Shown here: one piece after another, positions 42,331-50,632 of the stretch | Numbering within the stretch: the stretch's first letter is position 1 | Layout: each line of letters opens with the position of its first letter | From: Candidatus Sulfuritelmatomonas gaucii | Lineage (GTDB): Bacteria; Acidobacteriota; Terriglobia; Terriglobales; Acidobacteriaceae | Assembly (NCBI GenBank): GCA_900290245.1 | Contig: OKRB01000078.1 | Location: 94,827 to 158,826, forward strand | Direction of reading: 5' to 3' | DNA: 64,000 nucleotides | Made by a program: the position numbers and the translations under genes | Notes under the pieces: generated by a model | What the model was told of the DNA's origin: nothing | Database searches by the model: none | Seen by the model: the letters and a program-made list of their open reading frames with translations, nothing else

Positions 42331-43158
42331 ATGGCATGGTATGCCTACTGCATCGGCGAAAAACAAGCTTTTCCGGCATTAGCGCGTCATCGTAAACCGG
42401 TTCCCATGGAATCGGTCCTTGGAGTCAGTGGCAATCAAGTTTTTCTTTACCCGGCCAGTGATCTCGCAGTCATCGTCAGCGAGCACAACCCTCAGGAAAG
42501 CCTCAATCAAAAGTCCGGCGTTGATCACGCCCGTGTGATCGCCGACTGCTTTCAACACTCCACCATACTTCCATTCCGCTTCGGCACCGTCTTCAGTGAC
42601 GATGAGTCATTGCGGAAGTCCATCCGCTCCAATCAGCGCCAGTTTCTCGGCCATATCGACAAGCTGCGCGGCAAGACGGAGATGCATTTGAAGATCTTTG
42701 TCGACGATTGCTGCGCACGCGAAATCGAACGCCACCTGGGCGGCGAGGGCGTGGGCCGCGAATATCTGAGCAATCTGCGTGAAAGCGCCTCGCGCGCGCG
42801 GGAGCGCCAGACGCGGGCTCGCGCAGTCAGCTTCCAGATGCACCGGTTGTTCCTGCCTCTCGACGAAGAGGTGAGCTGCCGGCTGATGGACAACGGCAAG
42901 ATGATGCTCGACATTGCTCATCTCATCGACCGCAAATGCGTCGAGCGGTACCATAATAAATTTGTCACCACCAGCGCCATGATGCGCGACTGCCAGATGC
43001 AGCTCTCGGGCCCCTGGCCACCGTATCATTTTGTGCACCGCCTCACCCGTACGGTGCATACGCAGGCTCAAGCGGCAGCGGCAGCGCCCATTCCGGCTGC
43101 GATTTCTGCTGACGCCTCGGCTCTCCCTCTCATGGAGCCGGCCGTGGCGCTGGCTTAG
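42331..43158 (+). CDS. GvpL/GvpF family gas-vesicle-type protein (orphan)
   Basis: Start MAWYAYCIG; DHARVIADCFQHSTILPFRFGTVFSDDESL; LRGKTEMHLKIFVDD; LSGPWPPYHFV, all GvpF/L hallmarks. Confidence 0.88.
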   Translation: MAWYAYCIGEKQAFPALARHRKPVPMESVLGVSGNQVFLYPASDLAVIVSEHNPQESLNQKSGVDHARVIADCFQHSTILPFRFGTVFSDDESLRKSIRSNQRQFLGHIDKLRGKTEMHLKIFVDDCCAREIERHLGGEGVGREYLSNLRESASRARERQTRARAVSFQMHRLFLPLDEEVSCRLMDNGKMMLDIAHLIDRKCVERYHNKFVTTSAMMRDCQMQLSGPWPPYHFVHRLTRTVHTQAQAAAAAPIPAAISADASALPLMEPAVALA

Positions 43159-43189
43159 CATCACCAACTCTCCGCAATTCCAAACAGAC

Positions 43190-43215
43190 AAGCTCCGGCC
43201 ACGGCTGGAGCTTTT
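43190..43215 (+). terminator. Rho-independent terminator after gvpF/L-like gene
   Basis: aagctccggc-cacg-gctggagctt, 10-bp stem (one G-T), followed by ttctttc. Confidence 0.65.
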
Positions 43216-43270
43216 CTTTCGATTGTTCTTCGTCTCTCGCAACGCCGCCGCAATGTCCTAATCTAGAAGC

Positions 43271-44329
43271 ATGAACGATCAGGTGGTGGATCCGGCACGC
43301 GATACCGTCTTCGATCTTCTGGTGGTCGGGGCAGGGCCAACCGGCCTGGCTTGCGCCATCGAAGCGCAAAAAGCTGGATTTCGCGTGGCGCTGGTTGATA
43401 AGGGCTGTATCTGCAATTCCATCTTTGACTACCCCGCGCACATGACGTTTTTTACGACTTCAGAACTCCTGGAGATTGGAGGAATCCCCTTCCCCAGCCC
43501 AAACGCCAAGCCGACGCGCAACGAAGCGCTCGAATACTACCGGCAGGTCACGGCATATTACCGGCTCGACGTACGCCAATATCACAAGGTGGAAAGCATC
43601 ACCGGAGCCGACGGCGATTTCATCGTGCACACAACCGACCGATTTGGCCGTCACAGGGATCTGAAAGCCCGAAAGCTCGCGCTTGCCATCGGCTATTACG
43701 ATCTGCCCAATTGGATGGGCATTCCCGGCGAGACCTTGAGCAAAGTACGCCACTATTACCATGATCCGCACCCCTACTTCGGCATGGACGTGGCCGTGAT
43801 TGGAGGCAAAAACTCGGCGGCGATTGCGGCGTTGGAATTGTGGCGGCATGGCGCGCGCGTGACGCTTATTCATCGCGGCGCGGGCATGCACCCCCACGTA
43901 AAGTACTGGATCAAGCCGGACATTGAAAACCGCATCAAGAACGGCGATGTGATGGCATATTTTTCCTCGAAGGTTGCGGAGATCACGCCGGACACGGTTG
44001 TGGTCGATACTCCCGCGAGCCGCGAGGTGCTGCACAACGACTTTGTCTTCGCCATGACGGGATATCACCCAGATTTCACCTTCCTTGAGCGCCTGGGTGT
44101 CCGCTTCGAGGGCAAGGACCGGTGCCCCGCGTGCAACTCCCAGACCTTGGAAAGCAATGTCCCGGGTATCTACCTGGCTGGCGTCATCGTCGCCGGCTCT
44201 CGTACGAACGAGATCTTCATTGAAAACGGCAGGTTTCACGGCCGACAGATTGCCGCTTCGCTGGTTTCGAAAATCAAGCCGCGGGAGGAGACGCGCGATG
44301 CCGTCGCCGCGGGCGACCCGATAGATTGA
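43271..44329 (+). CDS. ypdA: YpdA-family putative bacillithiol disulfide reductase
   Basis: DLLVVGAGPTGLACAIEAQKAGF; CICNSIFDYPAHMTFFTTSELLEIGGIPF; VAVIGGKNSAAIAALELWRHGARVTLIHRG. Confidence 0.9.
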   Translation: MNDQVVDPARDTVFDLLVVGAGPTGLACAIEAQKAGFRVALVDKGCICNSIFDYPAHMTFFTTSELLEIGGIPFPSPNAKPTRNEALEYYRQVTAYYRLDVRQYHKVESITGADGDFIVHTTDRFGRHRDLKARKLALAIGYYDLPNWMGIPGETLSKVRHYYHDPHPYFGMDVAVIGGKNSAAIAALELWRHGARVTLIHRGAGMHPHVKYWIKPDIENRIKNGDVMAYFSSKVAEITPDTVVVDTPASREVLHNDFVFAMTGYHPDFTFLERLGVRFEGKDRCPACNSQTLESNVPGIYLAGVIVAGSRTNEIFIENGRFHGRQIAASLVSKIKPREETRDAVAAGDPID

Positions 44330-44383
44330 CGTTACTCGTTTTATAGACTGAACCTATTCATTTTTTCAGCGGGGGGTAGGGTC

Positions 44384-46351
44384 TTGCGCATGCGCTGGTG
44401 GCCGCGATCCATTCGCTGGCAAATGCTGGCCAGCCTGGTCGTGCTGGAGGTGCTTTCGATCGGCCTTTTCGCGGCCGTGCTGGCGCGGCAGCAAATTCAT
44501 CGAACCAGAGAACGCGCGCAGTACTGGCTGGAGTACGAATCGACTGCCCTGGCTGATCAATCCGCCGAGGCGCTCGAGCAGCAAAGACCCGAGTGGGTGG
44601 ATCTGGCGGTGCGAACGATTGTGGAGTCGCCCATCGTGCAGTCGGCCAAAATTGTCAGCCCGTCGGGTGAAGTCCTTTTTGCTCATGGCGACCGTCCGGA
44701 GTCGGGAGAGCTCAGCCCGGTTGAACGCGCGCAAGTCTCCCTTGTTAAGTCCGGAGAGTCCAGAGTCTTCACGACAACAGGCGGCAAGTGGGAGGCGGTC
44801 CGGGCCATCGTTACCGGAAACCATCTGCGCGGTTACGCCTTTGTGACCTTCGACCAGAGCGCGGCCCGGCAGCAGCTGGATTCTCTCCTGGGCGACACGG
44901 CGATCTTCGGTGTCATCTGGGTTGTGGCGTCCGTGCTGTTGGTGCTCTTGCTGGCGCGCGCCATTACGCGTCCGCTGGCTGTTCTCCATCGCGGCGCCAC
45001 TGCACTGATGACCTCGGAGGGGGATCAAGGCCACTTCCCGCTTCCAGTGACCGTTCACAACGAAATCGGCGACCTGATCGAAACCTTCAATCGCATGGTG
45101 GCGTCGCTGGCCGAGCAGCGTGCCGGGTTGAATGACACGCTTTCCCTTCTCGACTCCATGTTGGCGAATGCTCCCATCGGCCTGGCGTTCGTCGACCATG
45201 GTGCGCGATTTGTGCGCGTTAACCGCGTCTTCGGGGACTTTACTGGAGTTTCCGTGAGCCGCCATCTGGGGCGAACTCTGCGCGACCTGCTGCCGCAACC
45301 GGTGGCAAGCGAGATGGAAGCCGCGGTGCAGCGTGTCTTTTCAACCGAGGAACCCGTCCGCAACCTCGAACTCAATGGCGCAGGTGCCAAGCCGAGCCGC
45401 CCGTGGACCTGGCTAATGAATGCTTACCCGGTCAGAACCATGCCGAACCAGGTGCGTTGGGTGGGAATCATCGTGCTCGACGCAAGCGAGCGCAAACGCA
45501 GCGAGGAAGCCCTGCGTCGAAGCGAAAAGCTGGCCGTGACCGGGCGCCTTGCCGCGTCGATTGCTCACGAAATCAACAACCCTCTCGAAGCAATTACCAA
45601 CCTCCTTTTCCTCCTGCGCAATTTCAGCGAACTTCCCGAGGCGGCGCAGGAGTACGTGACCATGACCGAATACGAGGTGCGGCGCATTGCTGAGATCACG
45701 CAGCAGACCCTTCGCTTCTACCGGCAACCGACGCAGCCCGCGCGCACTGCACTGGCCGAGCTGCTCGATTCGGTGCTGGGCCTTTACCAGGGCCGCATCA
45801 ACACTCTCGACCTGCGCGTCGAGCGGGACTACGACCGCGAGATGACTTTGTTCTGCTTTGCCGGCGAAATCCGCCAGGTGTTCGCGAACCTGGTCGGGAA
45901 CGCCATCGACGCGAGCACTGCGGGCGGCCGTTTACTGGTGCGCGCGCGGCGTTCGCATGATTGGAAGAACCTCGGGCAGACAGGAGTCCGATTTGCCATT
46001 GCGGACACAGGCTGCGGCATGGAGCCGGAGGTCCGCGAGCATATCTTCGAGGCCTTTTTCACCACAAAGGAAGTAACTGGAACTGGGCTCGGCCTTTGGG
46101 TGAGTCATGAGATCATCCTCAAGCACAATGGCCTGGTGCGCGTACGCAGCCGGGCAGCGTCTTCTGATTCCGAGCAGGCGTCAAAGCCATTCGGGACGGT
46201 GTTCCAGCTGTTTATTCCGGACAACCCGAATCTGGCCGGCGCGCTAAGTTCGACAGTGGATTGTACGGGCGACTCGCCGGAACCGCTGGCGGCCAGTTCC
46301 GGCGACTTGGCAGCGGTACGCCCCGTCCATGATGCAGCTCCATTTGAATGA
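44384..46351 (+). CDS. Sensor histidine kinase (TM-HAMP-PAS-HisKA-HATPase)
   Basis: HAMP after second TM; phosphoacceptor GRLAASIAHEINNPLEAITNLLFLL; VFANLVGNAIDAS, ADTGCGMEP, GTGLGLWVSHEII. Confidence 0.93.
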   Translation: MRMRWWPRSIRWQMLASLVVLEVLSIGLFAAVLARQQIHRTRERAQYWLEYESTALADQSAEALEQQRPEWVDLAVRTIVESPIVQSAKIVSPSGEVLFAHGDRPESGELSPVERAQVSLVKSGESRVFTTTGGKWEAVRAIVTGNHLRGYAFVTFDQSAARQQLDSLLGDTAIFGVIWVVASVLLVLLLARAITRPLAVLHRGATALMTSEGDQGHFPLPVTVHNEIGDLIETFNRMVASLAEQRAGLNDTLSLLDSMLANAPIGLAFVDHGARFVRVNRVFGDFTGVSVSRHLGRTLRDLLPQPVASEMEAAVQRVFSTEEPVRNLELNGAGAKPSRPWTWLMNAYPVRTMPNQVRWVGIIVLDASERKRSEEALRRSEKLAVTGRLAASIAHEINNPLEAITNLLFLLRNFSELPEAAQEYVTMTEYEVRRIAEITQQTLRFYRQPTQPARTALAELLDSVLGLYQGRINTLDLRVERDYDREMTLFCFAGEIRQVFANLVGNAIDASTAGGRLLVRARRSHDWKNLGQTGVRFAIADTGCGMEPEVREHIFEAFFTTKEVTGTGLGLWVSHEIILKHNGLVRVRSRAASSDSEQASKPFGTVFQLFIPDNPNLAGALSSTVDCTGDSPEPLAASSGDLAAVRPVHDAAPFE

Positions 46352-46372
46352 AAATTTTCCTCCTGCCGGAGC

Positions 46373-46411
46373 TTGACAACGGCGGATTTGATGTGTTACA
46401 TACAGTAACAC
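46373..46411 (+). promoter_or_regulatory. blaI promoter with BlaI-type operator
   Basis: TTGACA (46373-46378) and perfect palindrome GTGTTAC-ATACA-GTAACAC (46393-46411) immediately before ATG 46413. Confidence 0.7.
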
Positions 46412-46412
46412 T

Positions 46413-46847
46413 ATGACCGGTAACACCAACCTCGAACACGACCCTGCCGATCTTGGCGAACTGGAGCGCGACCTTCTGCTCCTTGTCTGGCGGCTTGGCA
46501 GCACCACCGCCGACCAGGTTCGCGAGGCACTCGGCCGTCCTCTGAAAGACTCGACGATCCGAACTGTTTTGCGGCGCCTCGAAGAGAAAGGCTATCTGGC
46601 GCATTCGCTGGAGAATCGTGCGTTCGTCTATCGTCCTGCAGAATCACCGCAACTCGTCGCGGGTCGCGCCGTCAAGCGTATCGTCGACTGGTTTTGCGCA
46701 GGATCGGTGGAGGCCCTGCTCGTTGGCATGGTCGACTCAAAGGTCCTGGACAGGCGGGAGCTGCAGCGCCTGGCAAATCGCATTGCTGCTCCTCAGGCAA
46801 CTCACACGGAGCGAAAATCCGCTCGCAAGAAGGAGGTTAAGCCATGA
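46413..46847 (+). CDS. BlaI/MecI/CopY family transcriptional repressor
   Basis: LGELERDLLLLVWRLGSTTADQVREALGRPLKDSTIRTVLRRLEEKGYLAHSLENRAFVYRP. Confidence 0.92.
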   Translation: MTGNTNLEHDPADLGELERDLLLLVWRLGSTTADQVREALGRPLKDSTIRTVLRRLEEKGYLAHSLENRAFVYRPAESPQLVAGRAVKRIVDWFCAGSVEALLVGMVDSKVLDRRELQRLANRIAAPQATHTERKSARKKEVKP

Positions 46848-48997
46848 CTGGTTCGCTGTTGCCCATCTTGCTTGAATCGGCGATGCGCGCGTTGATTGCT
46901 GCCGCTGCCATCTGGGCGGGTCTGCGTGTCTTTCGCGTCAGGAACGTGCCGGCACAGAAGTCTGCCTGGGGACTGATGCTGATGGCAGCTCTCGCCATGC
47001 CGCTGATGATGCGTCCCTCGTGGCTTCCGGCTTGGGCCTCGGTCAAATTGCCTGCGTCGTTGCTGTCGGCAAGAACGTCGCACGCCGCAACAGCCGCAGT
47101 CGTATCTCGCACCGCGTCAGAGCTGGATACTCTCGAGGCTGAAATGCGGGAGCAAGTCGCGGACGAGGCATCAAGCCTTCAGCCCGCACCGCCAGCTTCG
47201 ATTGCCAAGCCAGGTGCGCCGTCAGATTACGAGCCTGAGAGCACGCCCACATCAACGGCGCCGACGCTGCAGCAACCTGGAACTCATTCATCCCCAACGC
47301 TTACCTCGCTGCTCACTCCCGAGCGCATGCTGGCCGCCGCCTGGAATCTTTATCTCGGCGTCTGCGCCTTCCTGCTTGTGCGGTTGCTTTGGGGCTTGGC
47401 GCTTTCGTTCTCGCTCTGGAAACGAGCAAAACCCGTCGACACTCCACTCGAGCTTGACTTCCCTGCTCCCATCCGCGTGCGCTCGAGCTCCCTGATCGGC
47501 TCACCGGTCAATATTGGTTCGGGGATCCTTCTGCCCGCGGACTACGCGGAATGGGACGAAGAGAAACTGCGCGTGGTGTTAGCCCACGAGCTCTCCCACA
47601 TCCGCCAGCGCGACTTTTATCTGCAGTTCCTGGCCGGCTTCTACGCGGCCCTCACCTGGTTCAGCCCGCTGGGCTGGTGGCTGAAGCGCAAGCTCTCCGA
47701 TCTGGGCGAGGCCATCAGCGACCGCGCCGGCCTCGCGGTGGCTAAGAGTCCGTCGGCCTATGCCGGACTGCTTCTTGAGTTCGCGGCTCTTCCGCGCCCA
47801 ACCCTGAATGGAGTCGCCATGGCACACTCTCGGAACCTCTCTCATCGCATTGAGCGCCTGCTCAACGAAGCGAGCTTTCGTCTTGCCTTTACCGGCAGGC
47901 GTCGCGCTCTACTCACCGTGCTGATCTCTTTTGTGCTGATCGCCGCGACGGCGATGGTTCGTGTCGAGGCTGCTTCAGCTCCGCAACAGGCGAGCTCCTC
48001 GCAGGCCGCACTGCTGCAGAATCAGGCACCCTCTTCAGCGGCCGTGACGGGCCAGTCCACTCCCGAGCCGGCGCAGGTAACCGATTCGGCGGCAGGACAG
48101 GCGCCGGCGCCTGCAGCGAGCCGGGAGCCTGCTCCCGCACCGCCGATGCCAGCCGCCGCTCCCAACACGGCCCCCGAGGCATCGCCTGCTCCCGCGGGCC
48201 CGCAAGCCCCTGAAGCCGGCATGCAAGAACCGCTGCCGGTAATGCCTCAAATGCCGCCCATGCCCCGCATTCATGTCGACGTCAACATTCCGGAACTAGC
48301 GTTCAAAGCGGAGATGTATGACGATGCCGGCCGGGGGCGCTGCTTCGGGGATGGTGACAGCTACGCGATCGTGGGCGACCCCGGGACCAAAACCCGATTT
48401 TGTGGTGACTGGGACGATGAAGGTTCGAGAGACGTCGACAAAGCGCGAAGCGCCGCGCACGGACACTTCCTGCTGTTCCGCCATGAAGGAAAGCTCTACA
48501 TCGTCGACGATCCTGCCACCGTGACCCAGCTCGAGGCCATGGACATGGCAAGACAGGATTTGAGCGACCAGATGCGCGCGCTGAGCAAACAGATGCGCGA
48601 TGCCGGCCAGCAGGCGCGTGAGGCGGCGCGCAAGGCGCGCGAAACAGCCGACAATCTTCCCGCGCCCGACTTGTCAAAGGAGATTGCCGCGCTGGATGCG
48701 ACCGCCGCAAGCCTGAAAGATAAGCAGGGCGGCACGGTGAGCCGCCAGCAGCTCCAGGAGTTGCAGCGCGAGATTGGGGAGCTCCAGCGCCGCGTGTTCC
48801 AGGCGGAGTTCGGCAACATGAACATGAAAGAGTTCAGCGGCGACATGGCGAAATTTGGCGAGGAACAAGGCAAGTACGGCGAGCAGATGGGAAAGCTGGG
48901 TGCGCAGATGGGCCAGACTGTGCGCGAAAACAACGACAAAATCCGATCGATCATCGACGAAAGCCTGAAGGAAGGCAAGGCGCGGCCGGTGAATTGA
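46844..48997 (+). CDS. BlaR1-type M56 metallopeptidase with long C-terminal extension
   Basis: TM segments; RVVLAHELSHIRQRDFYLQFLAGFYAALTWFSPLGWWLKRKLSDLGEAISD (HExxH-type as HELSH); 4-bp overlap with blaI; C-terminal coiled coil, no penicillin-binding domain recognised. Confidence 0.87.
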   Translation: MTGSLLPILLESAMRALIAAAAIWAGLRVFRVRNVPAQKSAWGLMLMAALAMPLMMRPSWLPAWASVKLPASLLSARTSHAATAAVVSRTASELDTLEAEMREQVADEASSLQPAPPASIAKPGAPSDYEPESTPTSTAPTLQQPGTHSSPTLTSLLTPERMLAAAWNLYLGVCAFLLVRLLWGLALSFSLWKRAKPVDTPLELDFPAPIRVRSSSLIGSPVNIGSGILLPADYAEWDEEKLRVVLAHELSHIRQRDFYLQFLAGFYAALTWFSPLGWWLKRKLSDLGEAISDRAGLAVAKSPSAYAGLLLEFAALPRPTLNGVAMAHSRNLSHRIERLLNEASFRLAFTGRRRALLTVLISFVLIAATAMVRVEAASAPQQASSSQAALLQNQAPSSAAVTGQSTPEPAQVTDSAAGQAPAPAASREPAPAPPMPAAAPNTAPEASPAPAGPQAPEAGMQEPLPVMPQMPPMPRIHVDVNIPELAFKAEMYDDAGRGRCFGDGDSYAIVGDPGTKTRFCGDWDDEGSRDVDKARSAAHGHFLLFRHEGKLYIVDDPATVTQLEAMDMARQDLSDQMRALSKQMRDAGQQAREAARKARETADNLPAPDLSKEIAALDATAASLKDKQGGTVSRQQLQELQREIGELQRRVFQAEFGNMNMKEFSGDMAKFGEEQGKYGEQMGKLGAQMGQTVRENNDKIRSIIDESLKEGKARPVN

Positions 48998-49585
48998 TTC
49001 GCATTCGTATCGCGATTCGCAAACATCGAACGTCAACCGTTCCGGAACCCTTGCGCGAAAGCAGCGTCGCCTTCTGAAACGAACGACCAAAGCGCTCTTT
49101 TGCGCAAACGCTCTTAGTGTGCTTACCTCGAGGCTGAAAGTTTTTCGCTCCGCGTAGCGAAACATCCGGATTTCTTCACCCTTCGCAGAGATCCCGCATC
49201 CGCAATTGCGGTTTCTTGCGGATTGGAAATTAGGGAATCGTGAGGGTGCTGCGCGAAGTAAGTTGTTAACCGGGAGCGTTGCCTCTTCGTTTTGCTTTTG
49301 GCTGCAATGCTCGTGGCGTGTGCAGTCGAAATGCAAGTGCTGCTTCCCCATTCGGAAATCTTCTGACCGGTTCTTCGCGATCCGCTTCACCAGATCCTGA
49401 CAGGAACCGCTCATCAACTTGGAAGCACGAAGCTGTTGTCACAGGAATTATCAGGGCCCCTCAAATTGCCGGCTGTTTCTGGCACACGCCTTGACCCGAA
49501 AATCGGCCTTGGCGCATCGATGCCCGGCACAACCAGCCCGCCGCACGTGTAAGCGAAAACAAAATTGAACATTCGGGAGGAAACG

Positions 49586-50572
49586 ATGATTCGACTCCTG
49601 CAGGGAATCCTTGTCCTGATTTTGATCGCACCCATCGCGGCCGCTCAACCAAACATACCTTCTAACCCACAGGCAAAGGCAACGGCCACGGCATTCACGA
49701 TCGGGCAGCTGAGCAATCCGCACTTGCTGCGCCTGATTGCGCTCAATGAAGCTGCGGTTCGCAGCGCTAAAGCCGCGCACGAAGCTCCGGCGCGCATAGC
49801 GCAGATCTACGAAAACCTCGGAGGCTTGTATGCAGACGCGGCTCTGTATCTGAAGTCAGAAGACGCCATGCGGCGGGCAATTGCTTATTTGAAAAACGGA
49901 TCACAGCGGGAACTGGCAAATGAGATCGGACAATTAGCGGTGGTGGATCTCGAATTGGGAAACCCCAGGCAGGCCGAGCACGATGAGCTACAGGTGCTGC
50001 GCATTCGCCAGGAGATTGGCGATCCTGTGACCACTGCCCTCGCCTGGAACGAACTTGCCGGCCTGTATGATGAGCAGCAAAAGTTCAAACAAGCCGTGCA
50101 TTTCGCTGAGCGAGCCTATGAGGTCCTTGGCGACCGGCCTGATGTGAGCGCAGGCGACAGAATTTCAGTTCGGGAAGCGCTCGGATTTGCGCTGACCGGC
50201 GCCAGAGATTGCGCACGCGGGATCCCTATTCTGGAGGAAGGGCTCGCCATCGCGCAGAGCCATCATGTAGAAGATAGCCTGCAGCTCGGATATGCCGAGT
50301 ACGTTTTGGGGTTCGGCTATTGGCACTGCGACGATCAAGGCAACGCGGCACTTTGGCTCGAGCGGGGGACGACTCGCATGAAGGCAGACTTCGGATGGAA
50401 CCGGAGCATCTATCTAAATGCGATGAGACAGTACGCTCGCTTTCTGCGTTCGACGGGCCAATTCGAGGCGGCGGCATCGGCAGAGGCAGTGGTCAACGAG
50501 GCTGAGGCTGTCGTCGATGCCCAAAGCCTTACCGGCAGAGCCGATGGGTTCCTGAGCAATCCTGGAAAATAG
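49586..50572 (+). CDS. Secreted TPR-like hypothetical protein
   Basis: Signal MIRLLQGILVLILIAPIAAAQ; helical repeats RIAQIYENLGGLYADAALYLKSEDAMRRAIAYL / ALAWNELAGLYDEQQKFKQAVHFAERAYEVL. Confidence 0.65.
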   Translation: MIRLLQGILVLILIAPIAAAQPNIPSNPQAKATATAFTIGQLSNPHLLRLIALNEAAVRSAKAAHEAPARIAQIYENLGGLYADAALYLKSEDAMRRAIAYLKNGSQRELANEIGQLAVVDLELGNPRQAEHDELQVLRIRQEIGDPVTTALAWNELAGLYDEQQKFKQAVHFAERAYEVLGDRPDVSAGDRISVREALGFALTGARDCARGIPILEEGLAIAQSHHVEDSLQLGYAEYVLGFGYWHCDDQGNAALWLERGTTRMKADFGWNRSIYLNAMRQYARFLRSTGQFEAAASAEAVVNEAEAVVDAQSLTGRADGFLSNPGK

Positions 50573-50632
50573 AGCTCATCCCCGCGAAGTTCTTGATGGG
50601 TGATTTCGAGGAAACGAACCCGCTGCCGAACA

